Part shown: positions 45,338 through 56,333 of the stretch, one piece after another
Layout: the number at the start of each line of letters is the position of its first letter
Position numbering within the stretch: position 1 is the first letter of the stretch
From: Kordiimonadales bacterium IMCC3096
GTDB lineage: Bacteria; Pseudomonadota; Alphaproteobacteria; Minwuiales; Minwuiaceae
DNA: 64,000 nt
NCBI GenBank assembly: GCA_016865035.1
Contig: CP018227.1
Coordinates: forward strand, 186,001-250,000
Direction of reading: 5' to 3'
Notes under the pieces: generated by a model
Databases searched by the model: none
Seen by the model: only the letters and a program-made list of their open reading frames with translations
Told to the model about the DNA's origin: nothing
Translations under genes and position numbers: made by a program

Positions 45338-47029
45338 GTGTCAGGTCTGGCGGAACGCAAGGGTGTCTGGAAGTCCGGCAAGGGCAAGGGACGCCGCACA
45401 CCGAAGGGGCGTCAGCTTGATGACAGCGCCCTGGACGAGGTCCGGACACTGCTCGGCGACCGTTCGCGCCGTCGCGACCTTCTGATCGAACACCTTCATC
45501 TGATCCAGGACCGGTTTGGCCATCTGTCGGCGGCGCATCTGCGCGCGCTGGCGGAGGAAATGCGGCTGTCGATGGCGGAGGTGTTCGAGGTTGCGACCTT
45601 CTACGCGCATTTCGATGTGGTGAAGGAAGGCGAGACCCCGCCGCCACCTCTGACCATCAGGGTATGCGACTCCCTGTCCTGTGAACTCGCCGGCGCCCAG
45701 GGCCTGCTCCGGGACCTGAAGGGCGCGCTGCCTGCTGATCAGGTTCGCGTCGTGCGTGCCCCCTGCATGGGCCGGTGCGATACCGCACCGGTACTGGAGA
45801 TCGGACACAATCACATCGACCATGCGGATGCCGCGAAGGTGAATGACGCAATCCGGGCCGACGACACCCATGCGCATCTGCCCGATTACCAGACCTTCGA
45901 CAGCTACCGCGATGCCGGCGGCTACGCCCAACTGGAACAGTTGCGGGCCGGATCGCGGACACCGGATGAGGTGCAGGAGACCATTCTGGAGTCCGGCCTG
46001 CGCGGCCTCGGCGGCGCAGGTTTCCCCTCCGGTCGCAAGTGGTCCTTCGTGCGCGGCTATGCCGGTCCGCGCTACCTTGCCGTCAATGGTGACGAGGGCG
46101 AGCCGGGCACCTTCAAGGACCGCTACTGGCTGGAGCGGGAGCCGCACCTGTTTCTGGAGGGCGCACTGATCGCGACCTGGGCCGTCGAGGCCGAACGCAT
46201 CTTCATCTACATGCGCGACGAATACCCTGCGGTGCTGGAGATCCTGCGCCGGGAGATCGCAGCACTGGAGGCTGCCGGACTTGTCGCGCCGGGCTTCTTC
46301 GACCTGCGGCGCGGCGCGGGGGCCTACATCTGCGGCGAAGAGAGCGCGATGATCGAGAGCATCGAGGGCAAGCGCGGCCTGCCCCGCCATCGCCCGCCCT
46401 ACGTCGCCGAAGTCGGCGTCTTCGGCCGCCCCACACTGGTCCACAACGTCGAGACGCTGCACTGGATCGCGCGCATCGTGCGTGAAGGGCCGGAGATACT
46501 GAACAGCGTCGAGCACAACGGCCGGAAAGGCCTGCGGTCCTATTCCGTCTCGGGTCGCGTGCAGGAACCGGGGGTGAAGCTGCTGCCCGCCGGATCAACC
46601 ATCCTGGACATCATCGATGCCTGCGGCGGCATGCTGGAAGGTCATGCTTTCAAGGCCTATCAGCCGGGCGGCCCCTCCTCGGGCCTGTTGCCTGCCAGCC
46701 TGAACGACGTGCCGCTGGATTTCGACACGCTGCAGCCGCATGGCTCCTTCATCGGTTCCGCCGCGGTTGTCGTTCTGTCCGATCACGACAGCGCCCGCGC
46801 CGCCGCCCTGAACATGCTCCGCTTCTTCGAGGACGAGAGCTGCGGCCAGTGCACCCCCTGCCGTGTCGGCTGCGAGAAGGCGGTGAAGCTGATGCAGGCG
46901 GACACATGGGATCAGGGCCTGCTGGAGGAACTCAGTCAGACACTGGTCGATGCATCGATCTGCGGGCTGGGCCAGGCCGCCCCGAATCCGATCCGTCTGA
47001 CCATGAAGCATTTCCCGGAGGAGATCTGA
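45338..47029 (+). CDS. NAD-dependent formate dehydrogenase, fused gamma and beta subunits (FdsG-FdsB)
   Basis: A 563-residue fusion. Residues about 20-160 equal FdsG/NuoE, with the 2Fe-2S ligands in CDSLSC and APCMGRC. Residues about 175-563 equal FdsB/NuoF, with the NADH/FMN motifs GLGGAGFPSGRKW, NGDEGEPGTFKDR and GAYICGEESAMIESIEG, and the 4Fe-4S motif ESCGQCTPCRVGCEK near the end. It passes electrons from the molybdenum subunit to NAD+. The GTG at 45338 has GGAG 7 bases upstream. Its stop overlaps the CpxP-like gene by one base. Confidence 0.9.
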   Translation: MSGLAERKGVWKSGKGKGRRTPKGRQLDDSALDEVRTLLGDRSRRRDLLIEHLHLIQDRFGHLSAAHLRALAEEMRLSMAEVFEVATFYAHFDVVKEGETPPPPLTIRVCDSLSCELAGAQGLLRDLKGALPADQVRVVRAPCMGRCDTAPVLEIGHNHIDHADAAKVNDAIRADDTHAHLPDYQTFDSYRDAGGYAQLEQLRAGSRTPDEVQETILESGLRGLGGAGFPSGRKWSFVRGYAGPRYLAVNGDEGEPGTFKDRYWLEREPHLFLEGALIATWAVEAERIFIYMRDEYPAVLEILRREIAALEAAGLVAPGFFDLRRGAGAYICGEESAMIESIEGKRGLPRHRPPYVAEVGVFGRPTLVHNVETLHWIARIVREGPEILNSVEHNGRKGLRSYSVSGRVQEPGVKLLPAGSTILDIIDACGGMLEGHAFKAYQPGGPSSGLLPASLNDVPLDFDTLQPHGSFIGSAAVVVLSDHDSARAAALNMLRFFEDESCGQCTPCRVGCEKAVKLMQADTWDQGLLEELSQTLVDASICGLGQAAPNPIRLTMKHFPEEI

Positions 47030-47577
47030 TGCGGCACCTCGCGCTGATCGCCGTCGGGCTGGTACTGGGTGTTGCCGGGACACTCGGGATTCAGCATTTC
47101 ACCTCCGCGCACGATGATCATGCGCCGTACGCCGGACAGCAGACCCGGCTGGTCGCCAGCCTCAGCGACAGTGATGTCGATGCTCTGAGCGAGGGCAAGG
47201 GCTGGGGGTTGGCCAAGCCGGCTGAACTGAACGGCTATCCCGGTCCCCTGCACGTACTTGAACTCGCGGGCGACCTCGGTCTCGACGGGAAACAGCGCGA
47301 CACCGTACAGCGTTCGTTCGAGCGCATGCAGTCCAGGGCCCGCGAACTCGGCCATGCCCTGATTGTGGCGGAAGCCGAGATCGACGCCCTGTTCAAGACG
47401 GCAACCGCTGATCCGGAAACCCTGAATGCGCGTCTTGCCGTCTCCGAAAGGCTGCGCAGCGAACTCAGAGCAAGCCATCTTCTGGCGCACATTGAAGTGA
47501 CGCCGGTCCTGACCGCCGATCAGCGCGCGACCTACAAACACCTGCGTGGTTACGACCATGCACATGGGAGTCACTGA
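47029..47577 (+). CDS. CpxP/Spy-like periplasmic metal-binding protein
   Basis: A 182-residue protein with an N-terminal membrane/signal segment (residues 4-20) then a histidine-rich stretch (HFTSAHDDHAPY). The helical core includes LTADQRATYKHLRGY near the C-terminus, the LTxxQ signature of the Spy/CpxP group, and the tail ends HAHGSH. Such proteins sense or chaperone in the periplasm. It sits between two formate dehydrogenase genes, overlapping the first, which is unusual. Its role there is unknown. Confidence 0.75.
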   Translation: MRHLALIAVGLVLGVAGTLGIQHFTSAHDDHAPYAGQQTRLVASLSDSDVDALSEGKGWGLAKPAELNGYPGPLHVLELAGDLGLDGKQRDTVQRSFERMQSRARELGHALIVAEAEIDALFKTATADPETLNARLAVSERLRSELRASHLLAHIEVTPVLTADQRATYKHLRGYDHAHGSH

Positions 47578-47578
47578 C

Positions 47579-50362
47579 ATGGCCGATCCGATCAGTTTCT
47601 CACTCGACGGAAAGACCGTTGTCGCCCGGGAAGGCGAGACCATCTGGGAGATTGCGAAGCGTGAAGGCACGCTGATCCCGCACCTCTGTCACGCCGACCA
47701 GCCGGGCTATCGCGCCGACGGCAACTGCCGCGCCTGCATGGTGGAGATCGACGGGGAACGCACCCTTGCCGCATCCTGCATCCGCACGCCGACAGACGGG
47801 ATGGTGGTGAAGACCGCAAGCGACCGGGCCACCAGCGCCCGAAAGTCGGTCATAGAGATGCTGCTGGCCGACCAGCCGGAACGGGAAAGCGCGCACGACC
47901 GCTCCTCCCACTTCTGGCAGATGGCGGACATGCAGGGCGTTTCGGAGAGCCGCTATCCGGCGCTGGAGCAGGACCGCGTTCCCCTGCTGGACGGCTCCCA
48001 CGTGGCGATGCGGGTCAACCTGGACGCCTGCATCCACTGCAATCTCTGCGTCCGCGCCTGCCGTGAGGTACAGGTCAATGACGTGATCGGCATGGCCTAC
48101 CGGGGCCATGACGCCGCGATCAGCTTCGACTTCGATGATCCGATGGGCAGCAGCACCTGCGTCGCCTGTGGTGAATGCGTGCAGGCCTGCCCCACCGGTG
48201 CCCTGATGCCCGCGACAGCCGTGGACGCGGCGGAGACCGGTGACTCCGCCGCCTACGATCGCGAAGTGAAGTCCGTCTGTCCCTATTGCGGTGTCGGCTG
48301 CCAGCTCAGTTTCAAGATCCGCGACGACAGGATTGCCTGGGTCGATGGTGTCGATGGTCCGGCCAACGAACAGCGGCTTTGCGTGAAGGGCCGTTTCGGT
48401 TTCGACTACGTCGATCACCCGCACCGGCTGACGAAACCGCTGATCCGCCGCGACGACGCCCCGGCGAAGGGGCTGAACGTCGATCCTGCCAATCTTGCCC
48501 CCCACTTCCGGGAAGCAAGCTGGGAGGAAGCGCTGGAACGCGCGGTCGGCGGCATGGCCAGCCTGCGCGACAGCAGCGGCGGGCAGGCAATCGCCGGATT
48601 CGGCTCCGCCAAGTGCTCCAACGAAGAGGCCTACCTGTTCCAGAAGCTGATCCGTCAGGGCTTCGGCCACAACAATGTCGATCACTGCACCCGGCTCTGC
48701 CACGCCTCTTCCGTTGCCGCGCTGATGGAGAATGTCGGTTCCGGCGCCGTGACCGCGACCTTCAACGAGATCGAGAACGCCGACTGCGCCATCGTCATCG
48801 GGGCCAACCCGGTGGAGAACCACCCCGTCGCCGCCACCTACTTCAAGCAGTTCGCCAAGCGCGGCGGCAAGCTGATCGTCATGGATCCGCGCGGTGTCGG
48901 TCTGGGCCGTCACGCCACCCACATGCTGCGGTTCCGCCCCGGTACCGACGTGTCGATGCTGAACGCGATCATGCATGTGATCGTGGAGGAGGAACTCTAC
49001 GACCGGCAGTACATCGACGGCTTCACGGAGAACTGGGACGCCATGAAGGCGCATCTGGCCGACTTCCCGCCGGAGAAGATGGCGGAGGTCTGTGGCGTCG
49101 ATGCCGAAACACTGCGCGCCGTGGCACGGGAATTCGCCAACGCGAAGGCGGGCATGATCTTCTGGGGCATGGGCATTTCCCAGCACATCCACGGCACCGA
49201 CAATTCCCGCTGCCTGATCTCGCTGGCGCTGATGTGCGGCCATGTGGGCCGCCCCGGATCGGGCCTGCATCCGCTGCGCGGGCAGAACAACGTGCAGGGT
49301 GCGTCAGATGCCGGTCTGATCCCGATGTTCCTGCCCGACTACCAGAGCGTCACGGATGACGGCGTGCGGTCGATGTTCAATGACATCTGGCAGAACGAGC
49401 GTGATTTCTCCGCCGAGAAGGGCCTGACGGTTGTCGAGATCATGGATGCCGTCCACGACGGGCAGATCCGGGGCATGTACATCATGGGCGAGAACCCGGC
49501 CATGTCGGACCCGGACGTCGAACACGCCCGCGCCGCACTGGCGAAGCTGGACCACCTGGTGGTGCAGGACATCTTCCTGACCGAGACCGGGAACTATGCC
49601 GACGTCATCCTGCCCGCGACCGCCTGGGCGGAAAAGGCGGGAACGGTGACCAACACCAATCGCCAGGTACAGCTTGGCCGCCCCGCTGTCGCGGCACCGG
49701 GGGAGGCCCGGCCGGACTGGTGGATCACCATCCAGATCGCGCGCGGACTCGGCCTCGACTGGACCTATGAGCACCCGCGTGACGTCTTCAACGAAATGAA
49801 ACGGTCGATGAAGTCGTTCGACAACATCACCTGGGAACGGCTGGAGGCAGAGGCGGCGGTGACCTATCCCAGCCTCAGCCCCGAGGATCCCGGCCAGCCC
49901 ATCGTCTTCGGCGACGGGTTCCCGCGTGCAGGGGGCCGTGCCCGTTTCACCCCCGCCAGCATCGTTGCACCGGATGAGGTTCCGGACAGCGCGTACCCGA
50001 TGGTGCTGATCACCGGGCGACAGCTGGAACACTGGCACACGGGGTCCATGACCCGCCGCACCGGTGTGCTGGACGGGCTGGAGCCGGAGGCGACCTGTTC
50101 GCTGAACCCGAAGACCATCCGCGACCTCGGCATCCAGCCGGGTGACATGGTGCGCCTGACCACCCGGCGCGGCAGCCTGACGGTGATGGCACGGGCGGAC
50201 CGGGCGGTGTCGGAGGGCAATGTCTTCATGCCCTTCGCCTTCGTCGAGGCGGCAGCAAACACGCTCACCAATCCGGCGCTGGACCCCTACGGAAAGATCC
50301 CGGAGTTCAAGTTCTCGGCCGTGCGTGTCGAAGCCGCGACGGAAACCGTCGCTGCGGAGTAG
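47579..50362 (+). CDS. fdsA: NAD-dependent formate dehydrogenase alpha subunit
   Basis: A 927-residue molybdoenzyme of the FdsA type. An N-terminal 2Fe-2S domain (HLCHADQPGYRADGNCRACM) is followed by two 4Fe-4S motifs (CIHCNLCVRACREVQ and CVACGECVQACPTGAL). The CPYCGVGC cluster opens the molybdenum domain. The likely Mo-ligand is the cysteine at about 374 in DHCTRLCHASS. It oxidises formate to CO2. The segment HDRSSHFWQMADMQGV lacks the cysteines that NuoG/FdsA homologues often use for an extra cluster. Confidence 0.93.
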   Translation: MADPISFSLDGKTVVAREGETIWEIAKREGTLIPHLCHADQPGYRADGNCRACMVEIDGERTLAASCIRTPTDGMVVKTASDRATSARKSVIEMLLADQPERESAHDRSSHFWQMADMQGVSESRYPALEQDRVPLLDGSHVAMRVNLDACIHCNLCVRACREVQVNDVIGMAYRGHDAAISFDFDDPMGSSTCVACGECVQACPTGALMPATAVDAAETGDSAAYDREVKSVCPYCGVGCQLSFKIRDDRIAWVDGVDGPANEQRLCVKGRFGFDYVDHPHRLTKPLIRRDDAPAKGLNVDPANLAPHFREASWEEALERAVGGMASLRDSSGGQAIAGFGSAKCSNEEAYLFQKLIRQGFGHNNVDHCTRLCHASSVAALMENVGSGAVTATFNEIENADCAIVIGANPVENHPVAATYFKQFAKRGGKLIVMDPRGVGLGRHATHMLRFRPGTDVSMLNAIMHVIVEEELYDRQYIDGFTENWDAMKAHLADFPPEKMAEVCGVDAETLRAVAREFANAKAGMIFWGMGISQHIHGTDNSRCLISLALMCGHVGRPGSGLHPLRGQNNVQGASDAGLIPMFLPDYQSVTDDGVRSMFNDIWQNERDFSAEKGLTVVEIMDAVHDGQIRGMYIMGENPAMSDPDVEHARAALAKLDHLVVQDIFLTETGNYADVILPATAWAEKAGTVTNTNRQVQLGRPAVAAPGEARPDWWITIQIARGLGLDWTYEHPRDVFNEMKRSMKSFDNITWERLEAEAAVTYPSLSPEDPGQPIVFGDGFPRAGGRARFTPASIVAPDEVPDSAYPMVLITGRQLEHWHTGSMTRRTGVLDGLEPEATCSLNPKTIRDLGIQPGDMVRLTTRRGSLTVMARADRAVSEGNVFMPFAFVEAAANTLTNPALDPYGKIPEFKFSAVRVEAATETVAAE

Positions 50363-50432
50363 GCCCCGGTCATCTTTGACCGTTAGACGGTATCTGCAGA
50401 CAGAAACCCCAGACACAGGGAGTCCGTGAGCG

Positions 50433-52109
50433 ATGGCCCACATGAGCGACATCGAAATTGCCCGCGCCGCCACCAAGCAGCCCATCCAGGCCGTCGGTGC
50501 CAAGCTGGACATCCCCACCGAGGCGCTGCTGCCCTACGGCCACGACAAGGCCAAGATCTCGCAGGACTTCATCGCTGCCCAGGCCGACAAGCCAAATGGC
50601 AAGCTGATCCTGGTCACCGCCGTGAACCCCACCCCTGCGGGTGAGGGCAAGACCACGACGACTGTCGGACTGGGCGATGGCCTGAACGCCATCGGCAAGC
50701 GCGCCGCGATCTGTATCCGCGAAGCCTCCCTCGGCCCCTGCTTCGGCATGAAGGGCGGTGCGGCTGGCGGCGGCTACGCCCAGGTGATCCCGATGGAGGA
50801 CATCAACCTCCATTTCACCGGCGACTTCCACGCCATCACCTCCGCGCACAACCTGCTGTCGGCCATGATCGACAACCATATCCACTGGGGCAACAGCCTG
50901 GGCATCGATGCCCGCCGCGTGGCCTGGCGCCGGGTGCTGGACATGAACGACCGCGCCCTGCGCGACGTGGTACTGAGCCTCGGCGGCATCGGCAACGGGT
51001 TCCCGCGCCAGAGCGGCTTCGACATCACCGTCGCCTCCGAGGTCATGGCGATCCTGTGCCTCGCCACCAATCTGGAAGACCTGCAGAAGCGGCTGGGTGA
51101 CATCATCATCGCCTACCGCCGCGACCGCACGCCGATCTACTGCCGTGACCTGAATGCGGATGGCGCCATGACGGTGCTGCTTAAGGATGCGATGCAGCCG
51201 AACCTGGTGCAGACGCTGGAGAACAATCCGGCCTTCGTGCATGGCGGCCCCTTTGCAAACATCGCCCACGGCTGCAACTCCGTCGCCGCGACCCAGACGG
51301 CGCTGAAGCTCGCCGACTATGTGGTGACGGAAGCCGGTTTCGGTGCCGACCTGGGCGCCGAGAAATTCATGAACATCAAGTGCCGCAAGGCCGGCCTGGC
51401 ACCGGACGCGGTTGTCATCGTCGCCACCGTGCGCGCCATGAAGATGAACGGCGGCGTCGCCAAGGATGATCTGGGTGCGGAGAACGTCGATGCGGTGAAG
51501 AAGGGCTGCGCCAATCTGGGTCGCCACATCGAGAACGTGAAGTCGTTCGGCGTGCCCGCTGTCGTCGCCATCAACCATTTCGTCGCCGACACGGATGCGG
51601 AGATCGAGGCGGTGAAGGCATTCGTCGAATCCATGGGTTCGGAAGCCATTGTCTGCCGTCACTGGGCCAACGGCTCCGCCGGCATCCTCGACCTGGCGCA
51701 CCGGGTGGTGGAGATCGCCGACAGCGGCATGTCCCAGTTCAGCCCGCTCTACCCCGACGAGATGCCGCTGTTCGAGAAGATCGAGACCATCGCCAAGCGC
51801 ATCTATCGCGCCGACGAGGTGCTGGCCGACAAGGCGATCCGCAACCAGTTGCGCAAGTGGGAAGCGGACGGCTATGGCCATCTGCCGGTCTGCATGGCGA
51901 AGACCCAGTACAGCTTCTCCACCGATCCGAACCTGCGTGGCGCACCGACCGGTCACTCCCTGCCCGTGCGGGAAGTGCGCCTGTCCGCCGGTGCCGGTTT
52001 CATCGTCGTCATCTGCGGTGAGGTCATGACCATGCCGGGCTTGCCGAAGGTTCCGGCAGCGGAGCAGATCATGCTGAACGACGCCGGGGACATCGAAGGC
52101 CTGTTCTGA
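50433..52109 (+). CDS. fhs: Formate-tetrahydrofolate ligase
   Basis: A 558-residue enzyme making 10-formyl-THF from formate, THF and ATP. The phosphate loop [33 protein letters not shown] and [15 protein letters not shown] are conserved blocks. It starts at ATG 50433 with GGGAG upstream; an internal ATG at 50442 is possible. With the upstream formate dehydrogenase it forms a formate-using block, and it supplies one-carbon units used, for example, by Fmt. Confidence 0.97.
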   Translation: MAHMSDIEIARAATKQPIQAVGAKLDIPTEALLPYGHDKAKISQDFIAAQADKPNGKLILVTAVNPTPAGEGKTTTTVGLGDGLNAIGKRAAICIREASLGPCFGMKGGAAGGGYAQVIPMEDINLHFTGDFHAITSAHNLLSAMIDNHIHWGNSLGIDARRVAWRRVLDMNDRALRDVVLSLGGIGNGFPRQSGFDITVASEVMAILCLATNLEDLQKRLGDIIIAYRRDRTPIYCRDLNADGAMTVLLKDAMQPNLVQTLENNPAFVHGGPFANIAHGCNSVAATQTALKLADYVVTEAGFGADLGAEKFMNIKCRKAGLAPDAVVIVATVRAMKMNGGVAKDDLGAENVDAVKKGCANLGRHIENVKSFGVPAVVAINHFVADTDAEIEAVKAFVESMGSEAIVCRHWANGSAGILDLAHRVVEIADSGMSQFSPLYPDEMPLFEKIETIAKRIYRADEVLADKAIRNQLRKWEADGYGHLPVCMAKTQYSFSTDPNLRGAPTGHSLPVREVRLSAGAGFIVVICGEVMTMPGLPKVPAAEQIMLNDAGDIEGLF

Positions 52110-52150
52110 CCGCATCGTCCGCCAATGCTCCCGGCAGGTGGCTCACGGGC

Positions 52151-52231
52151 TTGACTGACGTCCCCACGGTGATAGGTCCTGTCCCACCCTGCACAGGGTG
52201 CGGGCCGGATCACGAGGGGGACGTCAGTCAG
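52151..52231 (+). promoter_or_regulatory. Strong RNA hairpin over the ribosome site of the ACR3 gene
   Basis: A 14-base-pair perfect inverted repeat, TGACTGACGTCCCC (52152-52165) with GGGGACGTCAGTCA (52217-52230), ends 4 bases before the ATG. Inside it GTGAT (52169-52173) can pair with ATCAC (52209-52213) and CACCCT (52185-52190) with AGGGTG (52195-52200), giving a nested fold. The only purine-rich ribosome site (GAGGGGG, 52214-52220) is inside the 3' arm, so translation should be blocked when folded. No known riboswitch class was recognised. Confidence 0.6.
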
Positions 52232-52234
52232 CCA

Positions 52235-53245
52235 ATGGGTATCTTCGAGAAGTTCCTGTCCCTCTGGATCGCGCTGGCAATGGTGGCCGGCATCCTGCTG
52301 GGCAATGTGACCCCCGGTCTGTTCGCGGCGATCGGCGCGGCAGAGGTGGCGAATGTCAATCTGGTGGTCGCCGTCCTGATCTGGGCGATGGTCTATCCCA
52401 TGATGGTCGGCGTCGATCCGAAGTCGTTGCGCGATGTCGCCCGACAGCCGCGCGGGCTGCTGATCACACTGGTGGTGAACTGGCTGGTCAAGCCGTTCAC
52501 CATGGCGTTGCTGGCCGTGCTGTTCTTCCAGCATGTCTTCGCACCCTGGATCCAGCCCGAGGACGCCATGCAGTACATCGCCGGGCTGATCCTGCTCGGG
52601 GCCGCCCCCTGCACGGCCATGGTGTTCGTCTGGTCGCAACTGACGCGCGGTGACGAGACCTACACGCTGCTGCAGGTATCCGTGAACGACCTGATCATGG
52701 TCGTCGCCTTCGCCCCCATCGTGGCGTTCCTGCTGGGTGTCACCGACATCACCGTCCCCTGGTCGACCCTGGTCCTGTCGGTCCTGCTGTTTATCGCGCT
52801 GCCGCTGGCCGCCGGACTGGTCACGCGTCGGAAACTGCGGACCCCGGCAAGGATCGAGGCGTTTCAGGCCCGGGTGAAACCCTTCTCCATCGTCGGCCTG
52901 ATCGTCACCGTGATGATCCTGTTCGGCCTGCAGGGGCAGGTGATCGTCTCCAGGCCGTTCGTCATCGTGCTGATCGCCGTGCCGATCATCCTGCAGAGCT
53001 ACAGCGTCTTCGCGATTGCCTATGCCGCAGCCTTCGCGCTGAAGGTGCCACACCGCATCGCCGCCCCCTGCGCCCTGATCGGGACATCGAACTTCTTCGA
53101 GCTTGCCGTCGCGGTCGCCATCAGCCTGTTCGGCCTGAACTCCGGCGCGGCCCTCGCGACCGTCGTCGGGGTACTGGTGGAGGTTCCGGTCATGCTGACC
53201 CTGGTGGCCTTCGCGAACCGGACGCGTGCCCGGTTCGCCCCCTGA
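52235..53245 (+). CDS. ACR3 family arsenite efflux transporter
   Basis: A 336-residue membrane protein with about ten hydrophobic helices. [19 protein letters not shown] holds the conserved ACR3 cysteine (about 126), and [21 protein letters not shown] with VLVEVPVML (Glu about 316) is the second signature. It exports arsenite by H+ antiport. No arsR or arsC is near; the only control element seen is the hairpin over its start. The start at 52235 lies after the fhs gene by 125 bases. Confidence 0.93.
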   Translation: MGIFEKFLSLWIALAMVAGILLGNVTPGLFAAIGAAEVANVNLVVAVLIWAMVYPMMVGVDPKSLRDVARQPRGLLITLVVNWLVKPFTMALLAVLFFQHVFAPWIQPEDAMQYIAGLILLGAAPCTAMVFVWSQLTRGDETYTLLQVSVNDLIMVVAFAPIVAFLLGVTDITVPWSTLVLSVLLFIALPLAAGLVTRRKLRTPARIEAFQARVKPFSIVGLIVTVMILFGLQGQVIVSRPFVIVLIAVPIILQSYSVFAIAYAAAFALKVPHRIAAPCALIGTSNFFELAVAVAISLFGLNSGAALATVVGVLVEVPVMLTLVAFANRTRARFAP

Positions 53246-53301
53246 TCCGACGCCCCGGGGACGGCAGCAGTCAACGACCGCGATTGCACCATTGGACTGG
53301 T

Positions 53302-53715
53302 CTAGCTCTTCTCTTCCGCTTCCATCTCCGCATAGACCTGCTTGATCAGCTTGATGGCGTGGTTCGCAGCCGGGACCCCGGCATAGACGGCGACATGCAG
53401 CATCGCCTCCCGGATGTCGTCCAGTGTCGCGCCGGTGTTGCGGGTTGCCTTCGCATGCAGGGTCAGTTCACCGTCCCGTCCCAGCGCCGCCAGGATCGAC
53501 AGGGTGACGATGGAGCGTTCACGCAGGCTGAAATGCGGCCGCGTCCAGAGGCCGCCCCACGCCGTCTCCGTGATGTAGTCCTGGAACTCCGCGTCCAGTT
53601 CCGTCGCAGCGGCCCGCGCCCGGTCCACATGGGCATCGCCGAGCACCTTGCGGCGGACGCTCATTCCGGCCTCGAAACGGTCACTGTTCTGCAGGGGATC
53701 GTCAGCCAAGGTCAT
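53302..53715 (-). CDS. pcaC: 4-carboxymuconolactone decarboxylase
   Basis: A 137-residue protein of the CMD group. It has RRKVLGDAHVDRA, WGGLWTRPHFSLRERSIVTLSIL and ATLDDIREAMLHVAVYAGVPAA, matching PcaC in the protocatechuate branch of the beta-ketoadipate pathway. It converts gamma-carboxymuconolactone to 3-oxoadipate enol-lactone. Its start overlaps pcaD by 14 bases. Last in the leftward pobA-pcaD-pcaC string. Confidence 0.93.
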   Translation of the reverse strand: MTLADDPLQNSDRFEAGMSVRRKVLGDAHVDRARAAATELDAEFQDYITETAWGGLWTRPHFSLRERSIVTLSILAALGRDGELTLHAKATRNTGATLDDIREAMLHVAVYAGVPAANHAIKLIKQVYAEMEAEEKS

Positions 53716-54496
53716 TCTCCCGGAAGAAGGCGTCCATCAGCGCCAGTTGTTCGTCCGGGCGCTCGATGCAGGGCAGATGTCCCGCCCCCGCGATCACCGC
53801 GAACTGCGCCCCGTCGATGAGGTTCGCCAGCGCCTGCACCAGCTCCGGCGTCGTCGCCTTGTCCTCATCGCCGACGATGCACAGCGTCGGAACGGTCAGG
53901 GCGGATGTGGACCGGGTGAAATCCGTGTCACGGATCGCGGCGGAGGTGCCCGAATAGCCCGCCACGGGCGTCCGTTCGAACATGTTGCGATAGCCCTGAT
54001 AGGCGGCGTTCCCGGGCACCCGATAGGCGGAGGAGAACCAGCGCTCCATCACCCCATCCGTCATGACGGACAGTCCCTTGGTCTCCACCGTCTCGATCCG
54101 CCCGTTCCAGAGCGTGTCGTCCCCGATGATGTGGCCCGTGTCGCACAGCACCAGCCCGCGCACCAGATCGGGTCGGCTGGCCGCCAGTCCCTGCGCGATC
54201 ATGCCCCCGACCGACAGGCCGCAGATGATCGCCGAACGGACCCCCAGATGATCCAGCAATGCTGTCAGGTCACCTACGTGATCGGCCATCACGTAGGGGG
54301 CCGCCGGGGCCTCCGACAGGCCATGGCCGCGCTTGTCGCTGCGGATGCAGCGGAACCGTCCCTTCAGCCCCGCAACCACATCGTCCCAGATGCGGAAGTC
54401 CGTCCCCAGCGAGTTGGAGAAGGCAATGACCGGCAGGTCCGCCTCCCCCGTGTCGGCATAGTGCAGCACCACGCCATTCAGTCGCGCGAAGTTCAT
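53702..54496 (-). CDS. pcaD: 3-oxoadipate enol-lactonase
   Basis: A 264-residue alpha/beta hydrolase. GLSVGGMIAQ contains the nucleophile serine, GDEDKATTPE holds the acid, and GAGHLPCIERPDE the histidine. The FSNSLGTDFRIWDDV opening is typical of PcaD. It hydrolyses 3-oxoadipate enol-lactone to 3-oxoadipate. The ATG at 54496 follows GGGAGG; the longer frame is not used. It overlaps pcaC and follows pobA by 34 bases. Confidence 0.93.
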   Translation of the reverse strand: MNFARLNGVVLHYADTGEADLPVIAFSNSLGTDFRIWDDVVAGLKGRFRCIRSDKRGHGLSEAPAAPYVMADHVGDLTALLDHLGVRSAIICGLSVGGMIAQGLAASRPDLVRGLVLCDTGHIIGDDTLWNGRIETVETKGLSVMTDGVMERWFSSAYRVPGNAAYQGYRNMFERTPVAGYSGTSAAIRDTDFTRSTSALTVPTLCIVGDEDKATTPELVQALANLIDGAQFAVIAGAGHLPCIERPDEQLALMDAFFRENDLG

Positions 54497-54530
54497 CCCG
54501 GTATCCTCCCTCGGTCCCCCGACCCCGCCG

Positions 54531-55805
<1,275 letters not shown>

Positions 55806-55819
55806 TCAGGGGGAGTGCC

Positions 55820-56260
55820 ATGCTGCACGCGACGCAACGCATCCGGGTCGAGTGGGGTCATTGCGATCCGGCTCGCATCATCTTCAACCCGAACTACTAC
55901 ATCTGGATGGATCAGGGCACGCATGGCCTGCTGGAGGCGGCGGGTTTCCCCTTCGCGAAACTGACAGCCACACCCGATTTCAGGGGCTGTCCGCTGGTCG
56001 CGTCGGGCATGGATTTCCGCAGCCCCGCCTTCTACAGCGATGTGCTGCTGCTGACCACGTTCGTGGAGAGGTTCGGCACGAAGTCCTTCACGGTCCGCCA
56101 TCACTTCACCCGCGACGGGGATCTGCTGGCGGAGGGACATGAGGTGCGCGTCTGGGCCGTGAATGTCCCGGATGACCCGCGCGGCATGAAGGCAATTCCG
56201 GTTCCCGCCGATGTGCGTGCGATGCTGGAGCAGGAAGGCAGCATCGACGTGACGGCCTGA
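55820..56260 (+). CDS. 4-hydroxybenzoyl-CoA thioesterase-type acyl-CoA thioesterase
   Basis: A 146-residue hotdog-fold protein. The signature WGHCDPARIIFNPNYYIWMD near residues 12-31 includes the catalytic aspartate of the 4-hydroxybenzoyl-CoA thioesterase group. It would hydrolyse an aromatic or related CoA ester to the free acid. The ATG at 55820 follows AGGGGGAG. It is divergent from pobA, so 4-hydroxybenzoate released here could feed PobA, an inference from position and family. Confidence 0.88.
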   Translation: MLHATQRIRVEWGHCDPARIIFNPNYYIWMDQGTHGLLEAAGFPFAKLTATPDFRGCPLVASGMDFRSPAFYSDVLLLTTFVERFGTKSFTVRHHFTRDGDLLAEGHEVRVWAVNVPDDPRGMKAIPVPADVRAMLEQEGSIDVTA

Positions 56261-56333
56261 CAACCCGGCGATGGGCTTCACCCGGAGTCGGTGGTACGCT
56301 GGGACACGGCAACAGTTGGGGAGGATTTCGGCC

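Noticed and set aside
45015-45647. N-terminal extension of the ABC binding-protein frame
   Set aside because: It is antisense to the formate dehydrogenase region; AGGAGG and a Tat signal mark the start at 45014.
48680-48710. Selenocysteine codon in FdsA
   Set aside because: The catalytic position is an ordinary TGC cysteine and the frame has no internal TGA.
52151-52231. ZTP/THF or fluoride riboswitch identity for the hairpin before the ACR3 gene
   Set aside because: The conserved cores of those classes could not be found; only the generic nested helices are supported.
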